From Kitasatospora sp. MAP12-44 (GTDB lineage: Bacteria > Actinomycetota > Actinomycetes > Streptomycetales > Streptomycetaceae): a DNA stretch of 64,000 nucleotides. The position numbers were made by a program, and so were the translations under genes. Below the pieces are notes generated by a model, which was not told the DNA's origin, made no database searches, and saw nothing but the letters and a program-made list of their open reading frames with translations. The stretch spans positions 6,882,001 through 6,946,000 of the forward strand of contig NZ_JARZAE010000004.1 of the NCBI RefSeq assembly GCF_029892095.1, given 5' to 3'. Positions 42,692 to 51,469 of this stretch are shown in pieces. Each line of letters begins with the position of its first letter. Position 1 is the stretch's first letter.

Positions 42692-44524
42692 GTGAGGCCT
42701 GACCGCGTCGAATGGACACCGCCCGAACGCTCGGCGGACGATCCGCAGCCCCCCGCCCAGCTGCGTCGCATCCTGGGGCTCTTCCGCCCCTACCGTGGAC
42801 GGCTGGCGGTGGTCGGGCTGCTGGTCGGGGCCTCGGCCGTGGTGTCCGTGGTCTCCCCGTTCCTGCTGCGCGCGGTGCTCGATGTGGCGATCCCGCAGGG
42901 CCGCACCGGCCTGCTCGCCCTGCTGGTGCTCGGCATGGTGGCGACCGGCGTCGTCAACAGCGTCTTCAACGTCCTGCAGACGCTGATCTCCACCACGGTC
43001 GGCCAGCACGTCATGCACGACCTGCGCACCGCCGTCTACGCCCACCTGCAGCGGATGTCGCTGGCCTTCTTCACCCGCACCCGCACCGGCGAGGTGCAGT
43101 CCAGGATCGCCAACGACATCGGCGGCATGCAGTCCACCGTCACCTCCACGGCGACCTCGCTGGTCTCCAACCTGACCAGCGTGGTGGCCACGGTCGTCGC
43201 GATGGCCGCGCTGGACTGGCGGCTCACGGTGGTCTCGCTGCTGCTGCTCCCATTCTTCGTCTGGATCAGCCGCCGGGTCGGCAACGAGCGCAAGAAGATC
43301 ACCTCGCAGCGGCAGAAGCAGCTCGCGCTGATGTCCTCCGCCGTCCAGGAGTCGCTGTCGGTCAGCGGGATCCTGCTCGGCCGCACCATGGGCCGCTCGG
43401 ACTCGCTCTCCCGCGAGTTCACCGACCAGTCGCAGGAGCTGGCCGGCCTGGAGGTGCGCTCCAGCATGGCCGGGCGCTGGCGGATGAACGTCATCCAGAT
43501 CGTGCTGGCCGCGATGCCCGCGCTGATCTACCTGACGGCCGGCCTGACCTCGGCCGGCGGCGCGCCGATCGTCTCGATCGGCACCCTGGTCGCCTTCGTC
43601 TCGCTGCAGCAGGCGCTGTTCCGCCCGGCGGTCAGCCTGCTGGCCACCGGCGTGGACGTGCAGACCTCGCTCGCGCTCTTCCAGCGGATCTTCGAGTACC
43701 TGGACCTCCCGGTGGAGATCTCCGAGTCGGCCGAACCCGTCAGCCTGCCGCACGTGCGCGGCGAGGTCCGCTTCGAGCAGGTGGACTTCGGCTACGACGC
43801 CCAGCACCCCACCGCGACGCTGGCCGGGATCGACCTCACCGTCCCGCCCGGCGGCTCGCTCGCGGTGGTCGGTGAGACCGGCTCCGGCAAGACCACGCTC
43901 AGCTACCTGGTGCCCCGGCTCTACGACGTCACGGACGGCCGGGTCGCCATCGACGGCACCGACGTGCGCGACCTCGCCTTCGAGACGCTCTCCCGGGCGG
44001 TCGGCGTGGTCTCCCAGGAGACCTACCTGTTCCATGCCTCGGTCGCCGACAACCTGCGCTTCGCCAAGCCCGACGCCACCGACGCCGAGCTCGTCGAGGC
44101 GGCCCGCGCGGCGCAGATCCACGACCACATCGCCGGCCTGCCGGACGGCTACGACACCCTGGTCGGCGAGCGCGGCTACCGCTTCTCCGGCGGCGAGAAG
44201 CAGCGTCTGGCGATCGCCCGCACCATCCTGCGCAACCCGCCGGTGCTGATCCTGGACGAGGCGACCAGCGCGCTGGACAACCGGACCGAGCGGGCGGTGC
44301 AGCAGGCCATCGACGCGCTGGCGGTCGGCCGCACCACGATCACCATCGCGCACCGGCTCTCCACCGTCCGCCAGGCCGACCAGATCGTCGTCCTCGACCA
44401 CGGCCGGATCGCCGAACAGGGCACCCACGAGGAACTGCTCGCCCGCGACGGCCGCTACGCGGCGCTGCTCCGCCGGGAGTCCCCGGCGCAGGAGCCGGCG
44501 CAGGAGCCGGCCGCTGCGCGCTGA
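42692..44524 (+). CDS. ABC transporter, fused membrane and ATPase domains
   Basis: Half-transporter exporter of 610 residues that would work as a dimer. The N-terminal type-I exporter domain (about 25-330) has six membrane segments and the loop L-R-T-A-V-Y-A-H-L-Q-R-M. The ATPase domain has Walker A G-E-T-G-S-G-K-T-T, the Q-loop V-V-S-Q-E-T-Y-L-F, signature F-S-G-G-E-K-Q-R, Walker B V-L-I-L-D-E-A, and the H-loop I-A-H-R-L-S-T. It is of the MsbA/multidrug type. GTG at 42692 has GGAGG four bases upstream. The palindromic operator suggests induction by an exported compound. Confidence 0.92.
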   Translation: MRPDRVEWTPPERSADDPQPPAQLRRILGLFRPYRGRLAVVGLLVGASAVVSVVSPFLLRAVLDVAIPQGRTGLLALLVLGMVATGVVNSVFNVLQTLISTTVGQHVMHDLRTAVYAHLQRMSLAFFTRTRTGEVQSRIANDIGGMQSTVTSTATSLVSNLTSVVATVVAMAALDWRLTVVSLLLLPFFVWISRRVGNERKKITSQRQKQLALMSSAVQESLSVSGILLGRTMGRSDSLSREFTDQSQELAGLEVRSSMAGRWRMNVIQIVLAAMPALIYLTAGLTSAGGAPIVSIGTLVAFVSLQQALFRPAVSLLATGVDVQTSLALFQRIFEYLDLPVEISESAEPVSLPHVRGEVRFEQVDFGYDAQHPTATLAGIDLTVPPGGSLAVVGETGSGKTTLSYLVPRLYDVTDGRVAIDGTDVRDLAFETLSRAVGVVSQETYLFHASVADNLRFAKPDATDAELVEAARAAQIHDHIAGLPDGYDTLVGERGYRFSGGEKQRLAIARTILRNPPVLILDEATSALDNRTERAVQQAIDALAVGRTTITIAHRLSTVRQADQIVVLDHGRIAEQGTHEELLARDGRYAALLRRESPAQEPAQEPAAAR

Positions 44525-44525
44525 G

Positions 44526-44663
44526 TCACTCGAAGGCGGTGCGCTCCAGGTAGAAGTCGAGCAGCTGCTCGTCGCCGAGGAGCTGGACGCCCTCGTGCCG
44601 GGCCGGGAGCCGCCGGTAGACGACCAGCAGCAGGTCGCGCGCCGAGGGCCGGCGTCGCGTCAC
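44526..44663 (-). CDS. Small coupled ORF (45 aa) after the ECF sigma gene
   Basis: GTG at 44663 overlaps the sigma factor stop as GTGA. The peptide starts basic (T-R-R-R) and continues D-L-L-L-V-V-Y-R-R-L and L-L-G-D-E-Q-L-L-D-F-Y-L-E-R, an amphipathic pattern that looks protein-like rather than random. The stop faces the ABC gene stop with one base between. No family recognised. It may be a third member of the sigma/DGPF unit. Confidence 0.4.
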   Translation of the reverse strand: MTRRRPSARDLLLVVYRRLPARHEGVQLLGDEQLLDFYLERTAFE

Positions 44664-45901
44664 GTCAGGTCGCGCTCGTGCTGCAGGAACGCGCGCTCGG
44701 TGGCGTTGGTGGCGCGGCCGATCGCCGCGTCGTACGCCTGGACGGCCTCGGCGGATCGGCCCAGGCGTCGCAGCAGGTCGGCGCGGATCGCGTGGAAGAG
44801 GTAGTAGCGGTCCAGGTCCAGGGTGTCGACGACGGCGAGTGCCGTCGCCGGTCCCTCGACCTCGGCCAGCGCGACCGCACGGTTGAGGGCCACCACCGGG
44901 GTAGGCGCGAGGGCGAGCAGCTGGTCGTAGAGCCGGAGGATCTGCCGCCAGTCGGTGTCCGCGGCGGTCGGCGCGTCGCTGTGCACGGCGTTGATCGCCG
45001 CCTGGAGCTGGTAGCGCCCCGGCTGGTTGCGCCGCAGGCACTGCCGGACGATGGCCTGCCCCTCGGCGACGAGCCCGCGATCCCACCGCGCGCGGTCCTG
45101 CTCGGGCAGCGGTACCAGCTCACCGCCCGGCCCGACCCGGGCGGCGCGGCGCGACTCGGTCAGCAGCATCAGCGCGAGCAGCCCCAGCGCCTCCGCCTCG
45201 TCCGGCAGCAGCGCCACCAGCAGCCGCCCCAGCCGGATCGCCTCCGCGCAGAGGTCCTCGCGCAGCAGCCGGTCGCCGGAGCTGGCCAGGTAACCCTCGT
45301 TGAAGATCAGATAGACGACGGCGAGGACAGCCTGCAGCCGGTCGGGGAGGTCGGCGTCGTACGGGATCCGGTACGGGATCCCCGCGTCGCGGATCTTGCC
45401 CTTGGCCCGGACCAGCCGCTGCGCCATGGTCGGCTCCGGCACCAGGAAGGCGCGGGCGATCTCCGCGGTGCTCAGCCCGCCCAGCAGGCGCAGGGTCAGC
45501 GCGACCTGGGCGCCGGTGCCGAGCGCCGGGTGGCAGCAGGTGAAGATCAGCCGAAGCCTGTCGTCGTGCACGGCGCCCTCCTCGGCTGCTTCCTCCCCCT
45601 CCGCCCGCCGCGCGTCCAGCAGGGCTGCCGCCTGCGCCTGCCGGTCCGCGCGGCCGGCCTCGCGCCGCAGCCGGTCGATGGCGCGGTTGCGCGCGGTGGT
45701 GATGATCCAGCCCGCCGGGCTCGGCGGCAGCCCGGCGGTCGGCCAGCTGCCGACCGCCGTGGTGAACGCCTCCTGGACCGCGTCCTCGGCGACGTCGATG
45801 TCACCGAAGACGCGGACCAGCACCGCCACCGCCCGCCCGTACTCCGCCCGGAAGACGCGCTCGATCTCGGACGCGGCCAGGGCCGGCGGCAGCTCGGACA
45901 T
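44660..45901 (-). CDS. ECF42-type RNA polymerase sigma factor with TPR-like C-terminal extension
   Basis: 413 residues. Region 2 (about 15-80) includes F-R-A-E-Y-G-R-A-V-A-V-L-V-R and E-D-A-V-Q-E-A-F; region 4 (about 115-175) has the helix-turn-helix L-S-T-A-E-I-A-R-A-F-L-V-P-E-P-T-M-A-Q-R. The remaining 230 residues form a helical extension (DUF6596-like: Y-L-I-F-N-E-G-Y, L-L-A-L-M-L-L-T-E-S-R-R-A-A-R) known to be needed in ECF42 sigma factors. There is no anti-sigma gene; its usual partner, a DGPF/YCII protein, lies directly upstream with a TGATG overlap. A promoter resembling the ECF42 type stands before the pair, so it likely activates itself. Confidence 0.92.
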   Translation of the reverse strand: MSELPPALAASEIERVFRAEYGRAVAVLVRVFGDIDVAEDAVQEAFTTAVGSWPTAGLPPSPAGWIITTARNRAIDRLRREAGRADRQAQAAALLDARRAEGEEAAEEGAVHDDRLRLIFTCCHPALGTGAQVALTLRLLGGLSTAEIARAFLVPEPTMAQRLVRAKGKIRDAGIPYRIPYDADLPDRLQAVLAVVYLIFNEGYLASSGDRLLREDLCAEAIRLGRLLVALLPDEAEALGLLALMLLTESRRAARVGPGGELVPLPEQDRARWDRGLVAEGQAIVRQCLRRNQPGRYQLQAAINAVHSDAPTAADTDWRQILRLYDQLLALAPTPVVALNRAVALAEVEGPATALAVVDTLDLDRYYLFHAIRADLLRRLGRSAEAVQAYDAAIGRATNATERAFLQHERDLT

Positions 45902-46257
45902 CAGCTCGCTGCCCCACCCACGAACGGCCGCACCTCGATCGGCAGCGTGGTCGCCCGGGCCGCCTTGCGCCCCCAGTCGAGCGCGGCGTCGAGATCCGGG
46001 GCCTGGATGATGGTGAGGCCGCCCAGATACTCCTTGCCCTCGACGAAGGGCCCGTCGGTGGCGAGCACGTCGTTCCCCTTGAGGCGGAGGACGGTCGCCG
46101 TGGTGGGAGCGTGCAGACCCCCGGAGAACACCCACGCCCCGGCGTCCTTGAGCTCCTGCTGGAAGGCCTCGACCGACCGCATGATCGCCGCCAGAGCCTC
46201 AGGCTCGGGCTGCGTCGCGCCGGTGGGCTGGATCACGCTGATCAGGTACTGCTTCAT
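45901..46257 (-). CDS. YCII-domain (DGPF) protein paired with ECF42
   Basis: 118 residues with the family core A-T-D-G-P-F-V-E-G-K-E-Y-L-G-G, giving the name DGPF. The N-terminal half M-K-Q-Y-L-I-S-V-I-Q-P-T and the H-A-P region complete a YCII-like alpha-beta fold. These proteins are the usual targets and neighbours of ECF42 sigma factors; their biochemical role is unknown. ATG at 46257 with GAGGAGGA upstream; the stop shares a base with the sigma start. Confidence 0.92.
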   Translation of the reverse strand: MKQYLISVIQPTGATQPEPEALAAIMRSVEAFQQELKDAGAWVFSGGLHAPTTATVLRLKGNDVLATDGPFVEGKEYLGGLTIIQAPDLDAALDWGRKAARATTLPIEVRPFVGGAAS

Positions 46258-46311
46258 GATGACGTCCTCCTCGGTTCGGAGCCGGCGCCGTCGTGCCGGC
46301 CTCTCACCACC

Positions 46312-46340
46312 TATACGAACGCCACCCTCGCAGATCGACA
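46312..46340 (-). promoter_or_regulatory. Putative ECF42 promoter before the DGPF gene
   Basis: On the minus strand TGTCGA (46340-46335) is followed after 17 bases by CGTATA (46317-46312). TGTCGA is the -35 element I recall for ECF42 targets; the -10 fits only in its CG-T start. The ATG is 55 bases downstream. This arrangement suggests autoregulation of the DGPF-sigma unit. Confidence 0.6.
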
Positions 46341-46442
46341 GCCCGACGTTCCGTTTCCCCACTATGACGAGAGCCGCCTCGTGCAGCCTCGCGCTTCCCG
46401 CCTGAAGATCACGGTCTACGACCGGAGCGCTAGCCTGCGGAC

Positions 46443-46886
46443 ATGATTCTCTTCCGCGAGGCCGGGCCCGGCGACTTCGAAGACCTTCAGCGCCTCTACC
46501 GGCAACTGCACCCGGCGGACCCGGTTCTGCAGGACGGATCCGACGCAGTGGCATTCGCGCAGATTCTGGGCTCGCCCGGCCTGCACCTGTTCGTGCTCGA
46601 GGTCGATGGGGTCGTCGTCGCCACGACGTACCTGAACATCATTCCGAACCTCACGCGATCCGTGTCGCCGTACGCGGTCATCGAGAACGTCGTCGTCGAG
46701 GAGACCCTGCGGGGCACAGGTCTTGGCCGGCAGATCATGGCCCGCACCCTCCAAGCCGCATGGGACGCAGGCTGCTACAAAGCGATGCTGATGACGGGTT
46801 CGCGCAGGCCTGCCACCCACGCGTTCTACCGAGCATGCGGGTTCTCCCCGGACGCCAAAACGGCGTACCTCGCTCGCCCATCGTGA
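46443..46886 (+). CDS. GNAT-family N-acetyltransferase, probably leaderless
   Basis: 147 residues with the acetyl-CoA motif E-N-V-V-V-E-E-T-L-R-G-T-G-L-G-R-Q-I-M and the C-terminal H-A-F-Y-R-A-C-G-F. A full-length small GNAT; substrate unknown. TAGCCT (46431-46436) ends six bases before the ATG and there is no ribosome site, so the transcript probably begins at the start codon. Codon use is a little less GC-biased than the neighbours (for example G-A-T, A-T-T and C-G-T/A codons), so it may have arrived by transfer; it lies next to a degenerate tRNA-like sequence. Confidence 0.85.
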   Translation: MILFREAGPGDFEDLQRLYRQLHPADPVLQDGSDAVAFAQILGSPGLHLFVLEVDGVVVATTYLNIIPNLTRSVSPYAVIENVVVEETLRGTGLGRQIMARTLQAAWDAGCYKAMLMTGSRRPATHAFYRACGFSPDAKTAYLARPS

Positions 46887-47082
46887 CGTCGTGCACCGAA
46901 CGCCTGCTGACCGGTGCGGCCCTTGTGCAGCCCCGCAGTTGAGCGACTTGCGCGGCTGACAGCGTCTGGAAAGTCGATGGGTCCGACGTTCCATGTGTCA
47001 GGTGACGGTCAGTTGGGTGTCAGCGCTGGCTGGCAGAGTTCTTCTTGTGAACGGGACGGGCGGAAGCTCGGACCGGGAGCAT

Positions 47083-47174
47083 GGATAGGTGCCCGGAGTG
47101 GTTTATCGGGGGCTGGGGCTTTGGTTCCGGTCGGGTCCTTGTGGCCTTCGCAGGTTCGAATCCTGCCCTCTCCG
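47083..47174 (+). tRNA. Degenerate class II tRNA-like sequence (probable pseudo-tRNA)
   Basis: The 92 bases can be folded as a tRNA. The acceptor GGATAGG pairs with CCTCTCC at six of seven positions, followed by G. The D-arm is CCCG/CGGG with an 11-base loop holding GG. The T-arm is a perfect GCAGG-TTCGAAT-CCTGC. The anticodon loop would read CTTTGGT (anticodon TTG), but its stem is weak (one mismatch, two G-T pairs), and a 19-base variable arm is present. A long variable arm with a Gln-type anticodon is inconsistent, so this is most likely a decayed Ser/Leu-type tRNA. Confidence 0.45.
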
Positions 47175-47187
47175 CCGGAGTCAGCGG

Positions 47188-47856
47188 TCAGGCGGCCTTG
47201 GGGAGTTCGTTGTAGACCTGGGCCAGCTCCTGGCCCGAGAGCTCGTGGACGGCGGCCATCACCTCGTCGGTCACCTGGCGGCGGGCCTTGGCCGAACGGG
47301 CCTGGCCGTGCAGCTCGGTGAAGTCCAGCGGCTTGCCGAAGCGCACGGTGACCCGGCGCAGGCGCGGGATCCGGGTGCCGACCGGCTGGAGCTGCTCGGT
47401 GCCCTCCAGGGCGACGGGGACCACCGGGGCGCCCGCCGTCATCGCCAGCCAGGCGACGCCGGTCTTGCCGCGGTAGAGCCGGCCGTCGCGCGAGCGCGTG
47501 CCCTCGGGGTAGATGCCGAAGGCGTTGCCGTCCTCCAGTACCTCAAGTGCGGCGTCCAGCGCGGCCTGTGCGAGGTGGACGGTGCCGCGCTCGACCGGGA
47601 CGGCGTTGATCGCCTCGAAGAGCGACTTGCGCAGCCGTCCCTTGATCCCCTTGCCGATGAAGTACTCGTCCTTGGCCAGGAAGCAGACCGGGCGGGGTGA
47701 GGCGACGATGATCGCAATGCTGTCGATGAACGACAGGTGGTTGCTCGCCAGGATCACCGGGCCCTTGCGGGGCACGTTGCGGCGGCCCTCGATCACCGGC
47801 CGGTAGATCAACCGGGCCAGCGGCTTGAGCACCAGCTTGGTGACGATCTGGATCAT
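47188..47856 (-). CDS. 1-acyl-sn-glycerol-3-phosphate acyltransferase (PlsC family)
   Basis: Membrane-associated acyltransferase of 222 residues in phospholipid synthesis. It shows the N-H-L-S-F-I-D motif (HX4D), F-L-A-K-D-E-Y-F, and the second block Y-P-E-G-T-R-S-R-D-G, then V-P-V-A-L-E-G-T. The N-terminal hydrophobic stretch is short. ATG at 47856 has GGGGAGGG upstream; the longer open frame to 49587 is antisense to the antiporter gene and not coding. It ends 14 bases from the tRNA-like sequence. Confidence 0.93.
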   Translation of the reverse strand: MIQIVTKLVLKPLARLIYRPVIEGRRNVPRKGPVILASNHLSFIDSIAIIVASPRPVCFLAKDEYFIGKGIKGRLRKSLFEAINAVPVERGTVHLAQAALDAALEVLEDGNAFGIYPEGTRSRDGRLYRGKTGVAWLAMTAGAPVVPVALEGTEQLQPVGTRIPRLRRVTVRFGKPLDFTELHGQARSAKARRQVTDEVMAAVHELSGQELAQVYNELPKAA

Positions 47857-48036
47857 GGTCCCTCCCCTGGCGCCAGCCTGCGTTGATCGTCGCACAGTAC
47901 GACATTCGTTAGGCATCCGTTCGTCCGGGCCCCACCTGATGACCAGGCAAAAGCCCGAAACGCCGGTCCGACGGTTCATACAATAAGCGGGTCGAGCCGC
48001 CCCGAGTGCTCGATCCCGAGGGGAGGTGTCACGAGG

Positions 48037-49626
48037 GTGAGCGGTGTCACAACAGTGCTGTTGCTCGTCATCCTGGCCACGGCCGTGGCCACCGGGGCCC
48101 GGCACTGGAGCATCCCCGCGCCGTCGCTCCTGGTGGTCGCCGGTGTGCTGGTGGGGCTGCTGCCGTTCGTCCCGCGGATCACCGTGCAGCCCGAGGTGAT
48201 CAGCGTCGCCGTGCTGCCGCCGCTGCTCTACGCCTCGGCCGAGGAGATCTCCTGGCGCGAGCTCAAAGCCGTCTGGCGGCCCGTCACCGTGCTGGCGCTG
48301 GGCCTGGTGCTGGCCTCCGCCTTCACGGTGGGCGCGATAGCCTCCGCGCTCACCCCGCTCTCCCCGGCGATGGCCTTCGTGCTCGGCGCCGTACTGGCCA
48401 GCACCGACCCGGTGGCCGTCACCGCGCTCGGGCGCAAGCTCGCGCTGCCGCCGCGGGTGCAGACCCTGGTGCAGTCCGAGAGCCTCTTCAACGACGCCAC
48501 CAGCCTGGTGCTCTTCAAGGTCGCGATCAGCCTGGCGGTGACGGCCGGCTCGGTCTCGCTGGCCTCGGCGACCGGGGAGTTCGTGCTGCTGGCGGGCGGC
48601 GGCGCGGTGATCGGCTGGCTGGTGGCGGCGCTGGTCTCGCTGATCCGGGCGCGCACCGAGGACCCGGTGCTGGAGACCGTCATCGCGCTGGTCACCCCGT
48701 ATGTCGCGTACGTCCTGGCGGAGGATCTGCACACCTCGGGCGTGACGGCCGTGGTGGTCGCGGGCGTGGTGCTCGGCGCGCGCGGCCACCGGCTGACCAA
48801 CGCCCGGATCCGGCTGCAGGTGCACGCCGTCTACCGCACGGTGGTCTTCATGCTGGAGAGCGTGGTCTTCGCGCTGATCGGCCTCGAACTGCCCGGGCTG
48901 ATCGACGATCTGGCGCAGGGCGGCGGCGGTTGGCGCTGGCAGGCGCTGCTGATCGGCCTGGTGCTGATCCTGCTGCGGCTGGTGTGGATCTTCCCGACCG
49001 CTTGGATCGCCCACCGGCTGCGCCTGCGCGGCGGCGACCAGGAGCTGTCCGGCGGGCTCAACTGGCGGGTGCCCGCGGTGATGACCTGGGCCGGCACCCG
49101 CGGTGTGATGCCGCTGGCGGCCGCGCTGACCATGCCGCTGTTCGCCCAGGACGGGACGCCACTGCGCTACCGCGAGCTGGTGCTGGTGCTCACCACGGCG
49201 GTGGTCGCGTTCACCCTGGTCGTCCAGGGCTTCACGCTCGCGCCGGTGGTGCGCGCGTCGGGCATCGCGCTGGAGCCGGAGGCCACTGCGCGCGAGGAGG
49301 CGCAGGCGGCCAAGGCCGTTCTGCGGGTCGCGCTGAGCCGGCTGGACGAGATGGTCGGCGCCGAGAGCGTGCCGGACGTGGTGGCCGATCGGATGCGCCG
49401 CGACCTCGGCGCCCGGCTCGACCACGCCCGGATGCAGCTCTCCGACGAGGAGCCGTCCGAGGACGTGGCCACCGTGACCGCCTACCGCCGCCTGCGCCGC
49501 GACCTGATCGCAGCCGAGAGCGCCGAGTTGCAGCGGCTCTACCAGGAGCACCGGATCAGCGACGCGACCCGGGGCGTCCTGCAGCACACGCTGGACCTGG
49601 AGGAGGCGGGGTTGGGCGAGGTCTGA
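48037..49626 (+). CDS. Na+/H+ antiporter, NhaP/CPA1 type
   Basis: 529 residues with about 12 membrane segments in the first 400 and a charged cytoplasmic C-terminal tail of about 120. CPA1 motifs are L-P-P-L-L-Y-A-S-A, S-T-D-P-V-A-V-T-A, E-S-L-F-N-D-A-T-S-L-V-L-F (with the transport Asp), and W-A-G-T-R-G-V-M-P-L-A-A-A. It exchanges Na+ or K+ for protons. GTG at 48037 with GGGGAGG upstream. Divergent from plsC. Confidence 0.93.
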   Translation: MSGVTTVLLLVILATAVATGARHWSIPAPSLLVVAGVLVGLLPFVPRITVQPEVISVAVLPPLLYASAEEISWRELKAVWRPVTVLALGLVLASAFTVGAIASALTPLSPAMAFVLGAVLASTDPVAVTALGRKLALPPRVQTLVQSESLFNDATSLVLFKVAISLAVTAGSVSLASATGEFVLLAGGGAVIGWLVAALVSLIRARTEDPVLETVIALVTPYVAYVLAEDLHTSGVTAVVVAGVVLGARGHRLTNARIRLQVHAVYRTVVFMLESVVFALIGLELPGLIDDLAQGGGGWRWQALLIGLVLILLRLVWIFPTAWIAHRLRLRGGDQELSGGLNWRVPAVMTWAGTRGVMPLAAALTMPLFAQDGTPLRYRELVLVLTTAVVAFTLVVQGFTLAPVVRASGIALEPEATAREEAQAAKAVLRVALSRLDEMVGAESVPDVVADRMRRDLGARLDHARMQLSDEEPSEDVATVTAYRRLRRDLIAAESAELQRLYQEHRISDATRGVLQHTLDLEEAGLGEV

Positions 49627-49635
49627 GACGTCAGG

Positions 49636-50691
49636 TCAAGCGCGCAGGCCGCGCCGCAGGGCCGGGACGAGGCTCTCCTTGACGGTGCGCGGCAGCCGAC
49701 CGGTGCGGCGCAGCTCGTCGTAGGCGAACCGGGCGTCGCGGGCGGCCAGTCGGTAGCGCAGGCCGCTGAGGCCGCCGGGGAAGCGGTAGCCGGCCGGGCG
49801 GTGCCGGGCGAAGTGGGCGGCGATCCGGTGGAAGAAGTCCTTGCGCAGCTCGGCGGGGACCAGCCCGGGGGTGTCGTAGACGGTCAGTGCCTGCTTGACG
49901 GTCCGCTCGAAGACCAGGGTGCGCAGCTCGCTCGGGTGCCGGTCCAGGAAGGCGAAGATCGCGTCGTACTGGGCGAAGGCGTCGGCGTGCTTGGGGGAGG
50001 AGGTCGCGGTGATCGCCCCCGGGCGGCCGCGGCGGTAGTTGTAGCAGGAGCGGTCGAGGTAGCGCAGCCGCCGGGCGGCGACCAGCGCCGGGTAGGTGAC
50101 CGAGATGTCCTCGTAGTAGCCGCGCCCGAAGGAGACCCCCAGGCTGTCCAGGTAGTCGCGGCGGAAGATCTTGTTCCAGACCGACAGCACGCTCTGCAGC
50201 AGCGCCGGGTGCTCGGCCGCTGTGCAGCCGGCCTCCAGCGGCGAGCCGGCCAGCACGTGCCGCCAGGGGTTGGGCTCGGTGGAGCCGTCGGGGTAGACAT
50301 GGCTGAAGCCGGTGAGCAGGACGTCGACGGGCTGCGCCGCGGCCCGCTCGGCGCGCAGCTCGGCGAGGACGGCTTCGAGGGTGCCCTCGGGGAGCCAGTC
50401 GTCGCTGTCGACGAACCAGATGTACTCGCCGTGCGCCTCGGGCAGCGCGGCCAGCCGGGCGCCGCCCAGCCCCTGGTTCTCGGCCAGGTGCAGGACGCGC
50501 AGGCGGGGGTCGGCGGCGGCGTACTCGTCCAGGATCCGGCCGCAGCCGTCGGGGGAGAGGTCGTCGACCGCGATCACCTCGACCTCGTGGCCGTCCGCGG
50601 CAGCCGGTCCGCCGAGGATGGAGTCCAGGCAGCGCGGCAGAAAGCGCTCCACGCCGTGGACGGGGAGCACGATGCTGAGGAGGACGCGCAC
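49636..50691 (-). CDS. Glycosyltransferase family 2 protein
   Basis: 351 residues. The GT-A domain starts L-S-I-V-L-P-V-H-G and continues V-I-A-V-D-D-L-S-P-D-G and the D-x-D type site W-F-V-D-S-D-D-W. A C-terminal helical region of about 130 residues is rich in Arg. It resembles the TagF/poly-glycosyl and CDP-glycerol-linked GT2 proteins of streptomycetes, possibly acting on cell-wall polymers. GTG at 50691 is preferred, with GGAG upstream; the longer frame to 50883 is low-complexity. It ends ten bases from the antiporter stop, in convergent orientation. Confidence 0.88.
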   Translation of the reverse strand: MRVLLSIVLPVHGVERFLPRCLDSILGGPAAADGHEVEVIAVDDLSPDGCGRILDEYAAADPRLRVLHLAENQGLGGARLAALPEAHGEYIWFVDSDDWLPEGTLEAVLAELRAERAAAQPVDVLLTGFSHVYPDGSTEPNPWRHVLAGSPLEAGCTAAEHPALLQSVLSVWNKIFRRDYLDSLGVSFGRGYYEDISVTYPALVAARRLRYLDRSCYNYRRGRPGAITATSSPKHADAFAQYDAIFAFLDRHPSELRTLVFERTVKQALTVYDTPGLVPAELRKDFFHRIAAHFARHRPAGYRFPGGLSGLRYRLAARDARFAYDELRRTGRLPRTVKESLVPALRRGLRA

Positions 50692-51469
50692 GCTGTTCTC
50701 TGTCTCCACGGGAGGGCCGGATGCCTGACCAGCACACTCTAGCGAGCGGCGGGCATCGGACGGCCCAGGGTGCGACCGCCGGTGCCTCCGCCCGTACGGC
50801 GGTGGCACCGGCAGCCTGGTGGCGGCCCGGCCGACCCTCAGCGGCCGGCCGCCGGTCCGTCGACCTGGTTCGAGCCTGGCCACCGCAGCGTTGAGGTGGC
50901 CGGACAGTGGCTCTGAGGTGACGGAAGCAATAACGGCAGTGTGTTCATCAGTCGAACAACTTGGCGGGCGTTAAGCCCGAAGTCTCCTGCTTGCACGATA
51001 TTGCTTGGACGTAACGTTCCAGTCAATCCCAGTGTGCGTTCAATTTCCGAATATTTCTCTTCAGCCCGCCGGACCTGGCTCGCCGGGTCGGACAGCGGGT
51101 CGGACAGCGGGTCGGACAGTGGGTCGCTCCGCGGCTCTCCCGGTCGGCCGCCGGTCCGGCCGTGCGCCTGGCTCTGCGCCCGGCTCCGCCGCTGCCCGCC
51201 CCCGTGGTGCGCCCGGCCTGACCCCTTGTCAGTCGAGCGCCGTTTCGGGTCCGATGCCTGGTCAGGGGCCGGTACAGGAAGGGGAGTCGGGCGTATCGAC
51301 GGATTCGCCCCATCGATGCGCAGTCGTGACCGACGCCATTGGTCCCTGGTGACACGTGAGTTGTCATCACACGATACGGTGGCAGAACACCAGGACGGTT
51401 GCGCGAAGACCGTCCCTCACGGATAGTCTTCGCCTCACGGCCCTGGCGCCTCGTAGGGGTGGGAATCTC
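50692..51469. other. Long intergenic region with AT-richer core and tandem repeats
   Basis: 778 bases without a gene I can support. 50930-51060 is clearly less GC-rich than the rest and could hold promoters. 51085-51126 carries a tandem repeat (listed). Two inverted repeats follow: TGACA...TGTCA (51350-51366) and GGACGGT...ACCGTCC (51393-51415). TAGTCT (51424-51429) may be the -10 box for the ORF at 51470. Confidence 0.5.
51085..51126. repeat. Tandem repeat GGGTCGGACAGC, three and a half copies
   Basis: Three 12-base units (the last ending in T) and a fourth partial GGGTCG run head to tail. Perfect short repeats like this can vary in copy number. It lies between the glycosyltransferase gene and the 88-aa ORF, in no gene. 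Confidence 0.85.

Noticed and set aside
47188..49587. Very long minus-strand open frame (about 800 codons) across the antiporter gene
   Set aside because: Only its last 222 codons (PlsC) carry motifs and a ribosome site; the rest is Gln/Arg/His-rich antisense of the antiporter.
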